In this document: positions 8,526 through 17,318 of the stretch, piece by piece
Numbering within the stretch: position 1 is the stretch's first letter
Layout of the letters: every line of letters starts with the position of its first letter
NCBI GenBank assembly: GCA_019359675.1
Contig: JAHHGX010000090.1
Span: 44,775-108,774, forward strand
Length of the DNA stretch: 64,000 nt
Direction of reading: 5' to 3'
DNA from: Calothrix sp. FI2-JRJ7
GTDB lineage: Bacteria > Cyanobacteriota > Cyanobacteriia > Cyanobacteriales > Nostocaceae
Notes under the pieces: model-generated
The model's database searches: none
What the model was told of the DNA's origin: nothing
What the model saw: only the letters and a program-made list of their open reading frames with translations
Made by a program: the position numbers and the translations under genes

Positions 8526-8746
8526 TCAAGGTTCTCTATATCGACCTCAATCAAATTAGACCGATTTTTAATATTTTCCATCGCCTTGAGTAACCTCTTC
8601 CGATTGGCTTCAGAAGCCATCAAGTATGCAGTTTCATCGACCTCATAAACGACAATCTCAATTTCTTTGCCCTTAAAAGTAGCCTTTAATGCATCAAGAA
8701 AGTCTTGGTCTAGTTCGCTAGCATTTAAACGATAAGTTGTGTGCAT
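8522..8746 (-). CDS. Antitoxin of the YoeB-like pair
   Basis: 74 aa. It is placed directly upstream of and overlapping the YoeB/Txe-like toxin, the position of a RelB/YefM/Phd-type antitoxin. The N-terminal half (strand-helix pattern TTYRLNASELDQDFLDALKA) would be the DNA-binding and dimer part. The C-terminal half (ANRKRLLKAMENI...IEVDIENLE) is amphipathic and acidic like toxin-wrapping tails. It probably represses its own promoter together with the toxin, which is a family property and not visible here. The frame is intact although the toxin is shifted, as expected when the antitoxin is retained. Confidence 0.75.
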   Translation of the reverse strand: MHTTYRLNASELDQDFLDALKATFKGKEIEIVVYEVDETAYLMASEANRKRLLKAMENIKNRSNLIEVDIENLE

Positions 8747-8924
8747 GATTTCAACTTTCTACTTTCTTAAAGCTATATTATAAACCACTTCTCTACTTTA
8801 TACGCACTTTGATGTTGAATAAATTAACTTACCGTCGCTCATAGTCGTTTGTCTCTTTCCCTGCTCCCCTCGTTATGGCACAATATAAAGCGATGATAAG
8901 AGAAATATAGTAAGAGGTGTAGGG

Positions 8925-10043
8925 GTGAGTTCAACTGCTCAAGCTACAGCAAACACTCGTCGTGTAGTTTTTCCATTTACAGCAATTGTCGGTCAGGAAG
9001 AGATGAAGCTGGCTTTGCTGTTGAACGTCATTGACCCCAAAATTGGTGGTGTAATGATTATGGGAGATAGAGGAACGGGTAAGTCAACAACCATCCGCGC
9101 GTTGGCTGATTTGCTTCCAGAAATTCCCGTTGTTGAAAATGACCCGTTTAATAGTCACCCTAGTGACCCCGAATTAATGGGTGATGATGTTCGCGCGCAT
9201 ATACAGGAAGGAAATAATGTTTCGGTTGTGCAGCGTAAAGTGCTGATGGTCGATTTACCTTTAGGCGCCACCGAAGACCGGGTTTGCGGCACAATTGATA
9301 TTGAAAAGGCTCTTTCTGAAGGTGTAAAAGCGTTTGAACCAGGATTACTCGCGAAAGCAAACAGGGGTATATTATATGTTGATGAAGTCAACTTATTAGA
9401 TGACCACTTAGTTGACGTACTCCTTGACTCAGCAGCAAGCGGTTGGAACACCGTCGAACGTGAAGGTATTTCAATTCGTCACCCTGCGCGCTTCGTACTA
9501 GTAGGTTCCGGAAACCCAGAAGAAGGTGAACTGCGTCCCCAGTTACTCGACCGTTTTGGAATGCACGCTGAAATACGCACCGTTAAAGAACCAGCACTGC
9601 GAGTCCAAATTGTCGAACAACGTTCAGAATTCGACCAAAACCCCAATCCTTTCTTAGAAAAGTACCGACCACAGCAAGAAGAATTGCAGCAACGCATCAT
9701 CAACGCTCAAAATTTATTACCCTCCGTTAATATGGACTATGACCTGCGGGTAAAAATTTCTGAAGTTTGTGCCGAACTTGATGTAGATGGTTTACGGGGT
9801 GATATCGTTAGCAACCGTGCAGCAAAAGCAATTACTGCCTTTGAAGGACGCACCGAAGTAACAATTGATGATATTCGTCGCGTAATTACACTGTCTCTAC
9901 GTCATCGCTTACGTAAAGACCCACTCGAATCTATCGACTCTGGCTACAAAGTCGAAAAAGTATTCGGTCGCATTTTTGGCGTCGAAATACCTGAAGATAC
10001 TGCATCTAAAAACGGTACTGGTATCAAAACAGGAGTTCGATAA
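8925..10043 (+). CDS. chlI: Magnesium chelatase ATPase subunit I
   Basis: AAA+ motor subunit that, with ChlD and ChlH, inserts Mg2+ into protoporphyrin IX, the first committed step of chlorophyll synthesis. Walker A GDRGTGKST is at 47-55, Walker B in ILYVDEVNLLDDHLVD near 148-163, sensor 1 in VLVGSGNPEEGELRPQLLDRFG, and an arginine-finger region follows. Length of 372 aa is typical. The start is GTG at 8925 with GAGGTG-type purines (AAGAGGTGTAGGG) upstream. It is monocistronic here. Confidence 0.96.
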   Translation: MSSTAQATANTRRVVFPFTAIVGQEEMKLALLLNVIDPKIGGVMIMGDRGTGKSTTIRALADLLPEIPVVENDPFNSHPSDPELMGDDVRAHIQEGNNVSVVQRKVLMVDLPLGATEDRVCGTIDIEKALSEGVKAFEPGLLAKANRGILYVDEVNLLDDHLVDVLLDSAASGWNTVEREGISIRHPARFVLVGSGNPEEGELRPQLLDRFGMHAEIRTVKEPALRVQIVEQRSEFDQNPNPFLEKYRPQQEELQQRIINAQNLLPSVNMDYDLRVKISEVCAELDVDGLRGDIVSNRAAKAITAFEGRTEVTIDDIRRVITLSLRHRLRKDPLESIDSGYKVEKVFGRIFGVEIPEDTASKNGTGIKTGVR

Positions 10044-10142
10044 TATTAGCAACGGATGAAACGGATGTAACGGATAGTTTGTGTCCATCCGTTTCATCCA
10101 TGTATCCGTTGCCAAGGAGCTACACCTAAACTATTAAATCCT

Positions 10143-10442
10143 ATGCAAACTTTAAGGTATTGGTTTAGTACTTTTGTCTTAATAAGTCAATATAATCCTT
10201 ATGAGTTTATAGAGAATGTGATGTTAGCGATTGCGATGATAATGATAGTCGCATCAATAATATTTCCAGCCCAAAAACCATATATGGCATTAGCGTTAAG
10301 TTTTGCAATTGGTGCAGCAATGTCAATTTTAGTTCGCCAAGCGATTACACCTTCTCAAAGAACGCGCGTTACCAAAATCAACGCCATATTAATGCTCATC
10401 GTCAGCTTATACGGCTTCATTGATGTAATATATAACACATAA
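10143..10442 (+). CDS. Small membrane protein, unknown function
   Basis: 99 aa with three hydrophobic segments at about 24-43, 48-63 and 79-96, separated by a short basic loop (TPSQRTRVTK). No catalytic motif. It lies 99 bp downstream of chlI in the same direction and could be co-transcribed, though a short inverted GATGAAACGGATG/CATCCGTTTCATCCATG-type repeat (10055-10102) separates them. Likely real because of its well-formed membrane topology. Confidence 0.6.
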   Translation: MQTLRYWFSTFVLISQYNPYEFIENVMLAIAMIMIVASIIFPAQKPYMALALSFAIGAAMSILVRQAITPSQRTRVTKINAILMLIVSLYGFIDVIYNT

Positions 10443-10823
10443 GACGTAGGTTGGGTGTAGCGCAGCGCAACCCAACATTCCCAACATTTATAAACAAACC
10501 GCACTCGTACACAAAGGACGCAAAGGAAGAAAAGAAGCAACCCTTAAAACTTGTCGCACATTACTGCATAAGTTGTATCATTTGCAGAAATACTGATAAG
10601 TATAAGTTCAGTAATTGGCATCCTGATGATAGCGTTGGGAATGTTGTTGATTATAATTATTGATTGCATAAAACATAAACAACTTATGAATTTGCCTTCA
10701 CCTTGATTAACATGAATCGAGATTTTAAAGTCGAAGATTAACATTTAGCGGCATCTTATGGCAGTGGGCATCCTTGCCCGCCCCTATGTTTAGAACGGGC
10801 AAGGATGCCCATTCCACAAGATT
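10443..10823. other. Repeat-bearing spacer
   Basis: Contains a short-form GTAGGTTGGG...AACCCAAC palindrome (10446-10476), a decayed ACACAAAGGACGCAAAGGA heptad-like stretch (10510-10530), and two head-to-head GGGCATCCTTGCCC palindromes (10763-10820). No gene is supported. Confidence 0.6.
10763..10820. repeat. Dispersed palindromic repeat (GGGCAAGGATGCCC family), copy 2
   Basis: GTGGGCATCCTTGCCCGCCCC and GGGCAAGGATGCCCATTCCAC form an inverted pair, so the element is a hairpin of hairpins. It lies just past the stop of the nucleotidyltransferase gene and may terminate it. Confidence 0.7.
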
Positions 10824-11918
10824 TTAATTCCACCCCTGCATTTCCACCAATTCAATACACAATTGATTAATTTGCTCTAAATCAGGTCGGTGTGGCAAAG
10901 TTGATACTTGATACACTTTGTCCATTTCCGCTACTAAATCTTCTGCCATTTTCATTACTTCTTCATAAGAGTATTTACCTTGCAATATTGCTCTTAAATC
11001 TTCACTATCTCCTGCGTCTCTTCTGTCTACAGTAATTTCTTCTGACCGTAATATTTCTAGACCACTACGTAATAAACGTATACAGTGCATTCCATGTTTA
11101 AGGTCAAAACCAGATTTGCGCTCCATTTCGGCGCGGTCTGGGTTACGATTTTCTTGCCAGGATAAATAAGCTTTCCATTCACGTAAGGCAACTTGATAGC
11201 TTTGGCTTCTTTGTAATAGTCTAATAAAATCTTTACGGCTGTTTGTAAATTTTTGGGTTGTTTCTAATGTATCATCGGGCAAAGTATATTGTTTCAAAAC
11301 GCCTTTAAAGTCTATATCGGCTGTTAAAAGGTTATATAGTTGCTCTGATTCTTCTAAAAATTCTATTTTACCGCGTATTATTAAATATAAGTATTCTAAA
11401 AATGCGTTAAGTTCTTCTTTTGAGAGTGGTTCTTCACTCTCTATTTTGAAGTCACTGGGAAGTGGTTTACTTTTGGGTGGGTTTAATAACCATTTGCGGT
11501 GACTTTCCATTTTCTTGATTTGGGCAAATGCATATCCTGAGTAAGTATGTTTCACTTTCTTGCTCAAAAATAGCTTTCTGTGTTTGATTAAGTGTTGCCC
11601 TACTTCTGTTATATATGGGTATTGCTTGAGCCATAGCAACTCTAGTACATTGGGATTGGCGCCTGACAATAACTGAATAATTTTCCGCAATTCATAAATA
11701 ACAGTATCTTTGTTTCCATCTAAAAACGGAAATATTCCGGGTTCTGTGTCCCAACCGTTTTCTTTTTGCTCAACAGTGCTAAATCCTAAATAATATTCTT
11801 TTGGCGCTATAAATACGCCTCGGTAATCCAAATCTGAGTCAGGACGGTTTAACCCATAACCGTGACTCCCTGCCAAACCAATAAATATACTACGCTTTTC
11901 TACTTCGATACGCTTCAT
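10824..11918 (-). CDS. Predicted nucleotidyltransferase of the RlaP/YcgL type
   Basis: 364 aa. The N-terminus carries the pol-beta-type nucleotidyltransferase signature GSHGYGLNRPDSDLDYRGVF (residues 18-37), with metal-binding Asp29 and Asp31. Downstream is a helical region conserved in the family that includes the phage-related RlaP proteins linked to RNA ligases, which suggests an RNA repair or modification role. No RNA ligase gene is visible nearby, so partner and substrate remain unknown. The start ATG at 11918 places the signature at the expected distance from the N-terminus. Confidence 0.8.
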   Translation of the reverse strand: MKRIEVEKRSIFIGLAGSHGYGLNRPDSDLDYRGVFIAPKEYYLGFSTVEQKENGWDTEPGIFPFLDGNKDTVIYELRKIIQLLSGANPNVLELLWLKQYPYITEVGQHLIKHRKLFLSKKVKHTYSGYAFAQIKKMESHRKWLLNPPKSKPLPSDFKIESEEPLSKEELNAFLEYLYLIIRGKIEFLEESEQLYNLLTADIDFKGVLKQYTLPDDTLETTQKFTNSRKDFIRLLQRSQSYQVALREWKAYLSWQENRNPDRAEMERKSGFDLKHGMHCIRLLRSGLEILRSEEITVDRRDAGDSEDLRAILQGKYSYEEVMKMAEDLVAEMDKVYQVSTLPHRPDLEQINQLCIELVEMQGWN

Positions 11919-12256
11919 GCTACATATATTACACTATACCACACTACAATTATATATATAAAAAAAATCCGAGCAAGCCTAAATAAAAGCTGCTCAGACG
12001 GTTTGGTGCTGTTCTGTGTCATATATAAATACACCCCTAATCACAACAATTACGCCAACTGTTGAAAAATAATTTAAAATATTTTTTTAAAATATTTATT
12101 GACATTACCTTGAGTACAAAATAAAATGATAGATTGTCTGTCTAATTCCCGCTCGGAACAGGTAGACATGATAAAAGCTGGTTTGCTGAAGTCCAAAAGG
12201 AAATCTATTTGATTAACGGCGCCAGCTACCTGTACGGCAACACATAGGACAATTTC
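11919..12256. other. Spacer with promoter and leader of rplU-rpmA
   Basis: AT-rich promoter-like DNA up to about 12110 is followed by about 140 bp that is GC-richer (CTAATTCCCGCTCGGAACAG; GCGCCAGCTACCTG). It probably holds the 5' leader of the L21-L27 operon. Such leaders often carry a ribosomal-protein-binding structure, but no consensus could be verified by eye. Confidence 0.4.
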
Positions 12257-12664
12257 ATGACTTACGCAATTATTGAAACTGGTGGCAAGCAAGTGCGTGT
12301 TGAGCCAGGTCGTTTCTACGATATCGAACTGCTTACTGCTCAACCTGATGAGAAAATTAGTATTGATGCGGTTTTATTAGTACAACACGATGGTAATGTG
12401 ACTGTAGGACAGCCTACAGTTGAAGGCGCCGTTGTCGAAGGCACTGTGATGCGGCATTTTCGTGACCGCAAAGTGCTTGTCTATAAAATGAAGCCTAAGA
12501 AGAAAACCCGTAAAAAACGCGGTCACCGTCAGGAAGTTACTCGTCTGATGATTGATTCGATTAGTATGAATGGGTCGGTATTAGCAGCAGCACAAGCACA
12601 AGCTGCTGACTCAGAAGCTTCAACTGATGCTGTGGCCGAAACTGAGGCGCCTGTTGCAGAATAA
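12257..12664 (+). CDS. rplU: 50S ribosomal protein L21
   Basis: Large-subunit protein that binds 23S rRNA. The core is residues 1-103 ([42 protein letters not shown]). The C-terminal 25 residues are an Ala/Glu-rich acidic extension that is common in cyanobacterial L21. It is followed after 33 bp by rpmA, the classical operon. Confidence 0.97.
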   Translation: MTYAIIETGGKQVRVEPGRFYDIELLTAQPDEKISIDAVLLVQHDGNVTVGQPTVEGAVVEGTVMRHFRDRKVLVYKMKPKKKTRKKRGHRQEVTRLMIDSISMNGSVLAAAQAQAADSEASTDAVAETEAPVAE

Positions 12665-12697
12665 TTAAAGAGAGATAATACAGAAAAAGAGGACATC

Positions 12698-12967
12698 ATG
12701 GCTAGTAAGAAAGGTACTGGTAGTACTCGGAACGGACGCGACTCTAATGCACAGCGACTAGGTGTAAAACGTTACGGTGGTCAAACTGTGCGCGCAGGCA
12801 ATATTTTAGTTCGTCAGCGTGGTACAAAATTTCACCCTGGTAACAACGTTGGTATCGGTAGTGATGATACTTTGTTTGCCTTAATTGATGGCATTGTCAC
12901 ATTCGAGAGAAAAGGCAAAACCCGCAAGAAAGTCAGCATTTACCCAGCAGAAGCAGTAGGCTGTTAA
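12698..12967 (+). CDS. rpmA: 50S ribosomal protein L27
   Basis: 89 aa. The Gly/Ser-rich N-terminus ([24 protein letters not shown]) reaches the peptidyl-transferase centre, and the [15 protein letters not shown] motif is diagnostic. No N-terminal cleavage extension as in Firmicutes. An AGAGGAC ribosome-binding sequence precedes the ATG. Confidence 0.97.
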   Translation: MASKKGTGSTRNGRDSNAQRLGVKRYGGQTVRAGNILVRQRGTKFHPGNNVGIGSDDTLFALIDGIVTFERKGKTRKKVSIYPAEAVGC

Positions 12968-12984
12968 TTCAAATTGGCGCCCAT

Positions 12985-13012
12985 GTAGAGACGTTACATG
13001 TAACGTCTCTAC
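12985..13012. repeat. GTAGAGACGTTACATGTAACGTCTCTAC palindrome, copy 2
   Basis: Perfect 28-bp palindrome between the convergent rpmA and a membrane-protein gene. It supplies the TAG stop (13009-13011) of the latter and probably acts as a bidirectional terminator. Confidence 0.85.
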
Positions 13013-13440
13013 AATATAAACCTATTAATAAATACACCCATCGCTAAACCCGTCATGGCGATGAATAATAAGGTCGCAAACGTGTCTATATAACGAAACC
13101 CAGCCATTTGAAAGTCTATTCGCACCAAAATGGTAGCAGATGCGACAAGTAAGGAATCGAGAAATAATCTAAACCAGGAAATCATCAAAAATAGCGCAAA
13201 TGCACCCAAAACTGAAATGCCGAAAGTACGGGTGTTAGATTTAAATATAAAATTCGAGTAAAAATTAATCTTTGTCCAAGGAGTGGCTAGGGCGCCAATA
13301 ACTAAAATAATTGTAGGTATAATTGCAAACCAAGCAACGGGGGGTAGACGCTCTTGTGACATTACCCAACCTAGAGAACAGTAGGTAAGTAACGCTAACG
13401 TCAGGGAAACCCACGGAATTCTTTTGATGACTGACATCAT
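13009..13440 (-). CDS. Conserved membrane protein, unknown function
   Basis: 143 aa with about four transmembrane segments (residues 12-28, 36-54, 75-92 and 117-138). I recognise no enzymatic motif. It appears to be a cyanobacterial conserved hypothetical. Start ATG at 13440 (MMSVIK). The stop codon is inside the 28-bp palindrome at 12985-13012, so the last residues after FINRF may not be ancestral. Confidence 0.65.
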   Translation of the reverse strand: MMSVIKRIPWVSLTLALLTYCSLGWVMSQERLPPVAWFAIIPTIILVIGALATPWTKINFYSNFIFKSNTRTFGISVLGAFALFLMISWFRLFLDSLLVASATILVRIDFQMAGFRYIDTFATLLFIAMTGLAMGVFINRFIL

Positions 13441-13617
13441 ACTAATAATCCAACCTCTGCGTGGCTACTACTCCTCAATTATCGACCCTAATTTGCGCCT
13501 AAAATACACACGATTCGGTAAAATAGCAAAAATTTTATTATAAAGTAGTTAAATATTTTCTTAAACATTTGTAAACTGTTAGCAGCTAAGTAACGCGAGT
13601 TACATCTTTTAAGGGAT

Positions 13618-14520
13618 ATGATGAAACAGCTTGTTATCGCCGAGCGCGTATGTTTAACGGGTCATATACTGTCTAAAGCTTTTGGGCTAGCAGGCATTTT
13701 GCTGGTTATACCACACGCCGAGAAGATTTTGAATTTTGGCGAAGTTGGTCAAACAGCTATGCAACTGAGCATGGCTAATGGCGGCGTAGTTGACATTATT
13801 TTTGGTACTGTAGCTGTCTCGATTTTCGCATTTAGGACTTTGGGATGGCAAACTTGGCTTTCATTCATGGTGCCAGCAGTATTGATATCAGTCAGCAGTG
13901 AGTTACTGGGAACGGGAACTGGGTTTCCTTTCGGTGACTATCATTATTTGAATGGCTTGGGCTACAAAATTGCTGAACTTGTGCCCTTTACGATTCCTTT
14001 GTCGTGGTTCTATGTGGGATTATCAGCGTATCTTGTTGCCCGCGCGGGGTTAGGAGTTGCCAAAAATCCAACTATTCTACGTCAAGTTGGCGCCGTATTA
14101 TTAGGAGCAGTGCTATTTACAAGCTGGGACTTCGCACTGGAACCAGCTATGAGTCAAACATCGTTACCGTTTTGGTTTTGGGATCAAGCGGGGGCATTTT
14201 ATGGAACTCCCTACCAAAATTATGCAGGTTGGTTTGGTACTAGTACAGTCTTTATGACAGTCGCAGCACTGTTGTGGCGTAATAATCCTGTAAAATTAGA
14301 GTCTAAACAACTCAACGTTCCAATGATAGTTTACTTGAGTAACTATGCTTTTGCCGCTGGACTTAGCTTAGGTGCAGGATTTGTTGTTCCTGTCTCGTTA
14401 GGTTTTATTACAGGAGTTATACCAGCAGTACTACTGTGGTGGAAAGCTGTTACACAAGACTCAACACCATCTGCTGCAACCGAAGTAACTAAAGTTGCTA
14501 CCGCTGTCGGCGCCAAATAA
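13618..14520 (+). CDS. cruF: Carotenoid 1',2'-hydratase CruF
   Basis: 300-aa polytopic membrane enzyme of the DUF422 carotenoid-biosynthesis family. It hydrates the psi end of gamma-carotene-type intermediates on the way to myxol glycosides. At least seven hydrophobic segments are visible. The conserved ELLGTGTGFPFGDYHY region (about 102-117) and FTSWDFALEPAMSQ (about 167-181) fit the family. The next gene encodes the glycosyltransferase CruG, the pairing known in cyanobacteria. Start ATG at 13618 or the adjacent second ATG. Confidence 0.88.
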   Translation: MMKQLVIAERVCLTGHILSKAFGLAGILLVIPHAEKILNFGEVGQTAMQLSMANGGVVDIIFGTVAVSIFAFRTLGWQTWLSFMVPAVLISVSSELLGTGTGFPFGDYHYLNGLGYKIAELVPFTIPLSWFYVGLSAYLVARAGLGVAKNPTILRQVGAVLLGAVLFTSWDFALEPAMSQTSLPFWFWDQAGAFYGTPYQNYAGWFGTSTVFMTVAALLWRNNPVKLESKQLNVPMIVYLSNYAFAAGLSLGAGFVVPVSLGFITGVIPAVLLWWKAVTQDSTPSAATEVTKVATAVGAK

Positions 14521-14524
14521 TAAG

Positions 14525-14545
14525 TAAGGTGGGCACTGCCCACCC
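14525..14545 (+). repeat. GGTGGGCACTGCCCACC palindrome, copy 1
   Basis: Perfect hairpin between cruF and cruG. Further copies are at 26711, 40565 and 42529. It may attenuate read-through between the two genes. Confidence 0.7.
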
Positions 14546-14578
14546 GAAAGCTACACTGTTCTCACAACTTCCTTATCA

Positions 14579-15808
14579 ATGCCCAATTTTTTACCAATAG
14601 TAAGTGCTGTTGCGCTTTTATTGCTGTTGATTCAATTACCAGCGTTTGCTATTCTACTATCGCGTTTACTTAAAGGTCCCCGTCGTACCCCTCCTTTGGC
14701 GCCACAAAAACCCACGCTTGATATTTTGGGTAGCGTTAGCGTGGTAGTCCCTACACTTAATGAAGCTGAACGTATTAGTCCACTACTTGCTGGTTTAAGT
14801 CGGCAAAGTTATGAACTTCGAGAAGTTATTGTAGTTGATAGTAATTCAAAAGACGGAACTCCTGAGCTAGTTAAAGCAGCGCAAAAATTAGACCCTAGGT
14901 TTCGTGTTATAACAGATGACCCTTTACCTACTGGTTGGGTTGGTCGTCCGTGGGCATTACATAGCGGTTGGGAGCAAACATCTAATTCTAGTACTTGGTT
15001 TCTGGGTATGGACGCTGATACACAACCCCATCCTGGTTTAATTGCTAGTTTAGTTCACACTGCTGTGAAGAGTGAATATGACTTAATATCACTTTCACCG
15101 CAATTTATTCTTAAGTATCCTGGTGAATGTTGGTTACAACCAGCATTATTAATGACATTACTTTATCGCTTTGACCCTGCTGGAATCACAACAGACCAGC
15201 CAGAGCGAGTTATGGCAAATGGGCAGTGTTTTTTGTGTCGTCGCGCAGTGTTAGAAGCAGTCGGTGGTTATACTAGCTCGCGAAGTTCTTTTTGTGACGA
15301 TGTGACTTTAGCACGTCATATTGCTGCTTCTGGTTTCAAAGTTGGTTTTATGGATGGTGCCAAAGTTTTGAAGGTGCGAATGTACGAAGGCGCCGTTGAA
15401 ACATGGAATGAATGGGGTCGTAGCCTTGACCTCAAAGATGCTTCAAACCGCGCACAAACTTGGGGTGATATTTGGTTACTTGCTTCCGTACAAGGTTTAC
15501 CAATTTTGATTCTTTCTTTATTTCTCGCATTAGGTACATTATTTGGTAGAGGCGCCTCCCTAAGCAGTTACATTCAAACTAATTTAGTTGAAAATTATCC
15601 AATTACACTTTTGCTATTGTTGAATTTATTGTTGGTAGTAATTAGATTTGGTATGCTGTTTGCAATAGCACCTTCATACGACCGCAGTCAAGCTTCTTCA
15701 AATTGGTTATTTTGGTTATCACCTTTTGCTGACCCTTTGGCAGTGTTACGAATAATTCTATCAGCTTTACAAAAACCGAAAAAATGGCGTGGAAGAAGTT
15801 ATGATTAA
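14579..15808 (+). CDS. cruG: Carotenoid 2'-O-glycosyltransferase CruG
   Basis: Family-2 glycosyltransferase that glycosylates the 2'-hydroxyl of myxol-type carotenoids. A membrane segment at 5-28 is followed by the GT-A domain: VVVPTLNEAERI (about 55-66), DSNSKDGT, the metal-binding MDADTQP (about 143-149) and CDDVTLARHI. Two hydrophobic segments lie near the C-terminus (about 305-325 and 345-370). The gene follows cruF after 58 bp, which strongly supports the assignment. It acts in the thylakoid or cytoplasmic membrane. Confidence 0.88.
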   Translation: MPNFLPIVSAVALLLLLIQLPAFAILLSRLLKGPRRTPPLAPQKPTLDILGSVSVVVPTLNEAERISPLLAGLSRQSYELREVIVVDSNSKDGTPELVKAAQKLDPRFRVITDDPLPTGWVGRPWALHSGWEQTSNSSTWFLGMDADTQPHPGLIASLVHTAVKSEYDLISLSPQFILKYPGECWLQPALLMTLLYRFDPAGITTDQPERVMANGQCFLCRRAVLEAVGGYTSSRSSFCDDVTLARHIAASGFKVGFMDGAKVLKVRMYEGAVETWNEWGRSLDLKDASNRAQTWGDIWLLASVQGLPILILSLFLALGTLFGRGASLSSYIQTNLVENYPITLLLLLNLLLVVIRFGMLFAIAPSYDRSQASSNWLFWLSPFADPLAVLRIILSALQKPKKWRGRSYD

Positions 15809-15812
15809 ATAA

Positions 15813-15828
15813 GGGGCTGTAACACCCC
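15813..15828. terminator. Short hairpin between cruG and rnhA
   Basis: GGGGCTGTAACACCCC, in the 27-bp gap between convergent genes. An A tract follows on the plus strand, so it is not a textbook terminator for cruG. A structural bidirectional role is possible. Confidence 0.45.
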
Positions 15829-15835
15829 AAAAAAT

Positions 15836-16732
15836 TCATTCTTCTTCTCCTTTATCTCCACGTTCAAGTTCCCAAAGAATTTGATTACCTTCTCTACGAA
15901 CACGGGAGACAACCCAATTTCGCCAGCGCCACTGATCTCCACGACTGGTAACAGCGCTGGCATGAACATCCATTAAATCAGCTAGTTCAGAACTGGTTAT
16001 TAAATAACCTTTTTCAGCAATTTCATCGGCGATACGAAGGGTATCAACGAGGTTGCGAAGTTGCGTTACCCGCATTTCGCGTGGTATCTCTTCATTAGTA
16101 TGGTTGCTCGCAGAGGAGATAGAAGCATCTATCATGGTGTTATCGGGGGCAATATCGACGTCACTGGTCATTTCGTTAATTATGGTCGAGTTTGCCTTTA
16201 TTTCAGACGCATTTGCTACACAAACTTTCGTTTTTACATCGAAAGCAATAGCTTCTGCATCTTGGCTTTGCTTTAATGCTGGCACTTTTCCAGCCGCATA
16301 AGCCCGCGCAATGGTATCGCACCTTTCGTTACCTATATTACCAGCATGACCTCGAACATGTTCCCATCTAACCTTACGGCTGTTAAGTCCGTCAAGAATT
16401 TCGAGTAAATCTTGATTCTGAACTGGTTTACCATCAGCTTTCTTCCAACCCTTCTTTTTCCAGCTTTTTACCCACTTTGTAACGCAATTGATTAAATACT
16501 CACTATCGGTGTACAAAGTAATAGGGTAACTTTGCCCTGACGCTTCCAAATATTGAAGTGCTGCAATGGCAGCTTGCATTTCCATCCTGTTATTCGTTGT
16601 TTGACGACAACCATCTCCAAGTTCATGAACCGAACCATCATCAAAATAAACCACTACACCCCAACCTCCTGGCCCGGGATTCCCTGTACAGGCGCCGTCT
16701 GTGTATATACTCTCAATTGTTAATGAAGCCAT
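15836..16732 (-). CDS. rnhA: Ribonuclease HI with C-terminal extension
   Basis: Degrades RNA in RNA-DNA hybrids. The catalytic carboxylates fall as Asp12 (YTDGACTGNPG), Glu51 (NRMEMQAA), Asp76 (LYTDSEYL) and Asp139 (NERCDTIA), with His129 in the flexible loop (HVRGHAGN). The RNase H fold ends near residue 150. The remaining about 145 residues comprise a low-complexity linker and a C-terminal module from about 225 (VTQLRNLVDTLRIADEIAEKG...SSELADLMDVHASAVTSRGDQWRWRNWVVSRV) that looks like a helix-turn-helix-type domain. Such a tail is seen in filamentous cyanobacterial RNase HI. Confidence 0.93.
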   Translation of the reverse strand: MASLTIESIYTDGACTGNPGPGGWGVVVYFDDGSVHELGDGCRQTTNNRMEMQAAIAALQYLEASGQSYPITLYTDSEYLINCVTKWVKSWKKKGWKKADGKPVQNQDLLEILDGLNSRKVRWEHVRGHAGNIGNERCDTIARAYAAGKVPALKQSQDAEAIAFDVKTKVCVANASEIKANSTIINEMTSDVDIAPDNTMIDASISSASNHTNEEIPREMRVTQLRNLVDTLRIADEIAEKGYLITSSELADLMDVHASAVTSRGDQWRWRNWVVSRVRREGNQILWELERGDKGEEE

Positions 16733-16822
16733 AAGTTAAATAAAATAGTTACTTTCCCAAAGGGGCAACAGAAAAAAATATTATCCTTCTAATTTAGAGC
16801 TACTTACTAATAACATATTTCT

Positions 16823-17308
16823 TTACATTGTAGGTTGGGTGGAGGAACGGAACCCAACATCATCAAAAGCTTGATTAATCAACCTTTGCCAAACCGGAGA
16901 CGGTTCCCAAAGCTTATTTAAATCTAATTTCGCCTCTTCTTCACTGGCGCCTAAACAAATTCGTCGATAAAGGTAAACAAAAACAGATACCCTCTTATTC
17001 GCAGCGCAATGAACAAAAATTTTCTTATTTTGATTCGCCTTCATAACCTCAAAAAAAGAATGTAAATTCTCTAATGTAGGATTATCCCATATAACAGGAA
17101 TATGTATATACTCCATTCCGCGCGCTTCAATGATTTCTTTTTCGTTGGGTAAAGCATTAGGAGAATCAACTAGTGCTAAATTAACCACGACTTGATACCC
17201 AGCTTGTTTAATTGCATCAAATTGTTCTACTGTCGCTTGTCCAGAAGTTGCGATTGCATCAGATATTTGTAAATAATTATATATCTCTTTCAGATTTTGT
17301 TTCGACAT
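16823..17308 (-). CDS. Protein tyrosine phosphatase-like (beta-lactamase hydrolase-like phosphatase) family
   Basis: 161 aa with the dual-specificity phosphatase-like fold: ISDAIATSGQATVEQFDAIKQAGY at the N-terminus, then VNLAL, and the putative P-loop FVHCAANKRVS (Cys101, Arg106). The spacing is Cys-x4-Arg rather than the canonical Cys-x5-Arg, so activity is uncertain, although this HCAANxRVS form is usual for the subgroup as I recall it. The last 11 residues (VGFRSSTQPTM) are encoded by the dispersed repeat at 16830-16860 and are not native. The gene precedes rnhA in the same direction. Confidence 0.75.
   Translation of the reverse strand: MSKQNLKEIYNYLQISDAIATSGQATVEQFDAIKQAGYQVVVNLALVDSPNALPNEKEIIEARGMEYIHIPVIWDNPTLENLHSFFEVMKANQNKKIFVHCAANKRVSVFVYLYRRICLGASEEEAKLDLNKLWEPSPVWQRLINQAFDDVGFRSSTQPTM
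16830..16860. repeat. GTAGGTTGGG...ACCCAAC palindrome, short form
   Basis: GTAGGTTGGGTGGAGGAAC-GGAACCCAACA. It overlaps the 3' end of the phosphatase-like gene and encodes its last residues. Confidence 0.8.
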
Positions 17309-17318
17309 ATATCCTTAA

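Noticed and set aside
11862..12065. 67-aa plus-strand frame upstream of rplU
   Set aside because: AT-rich random frame with no motif and no start signal.
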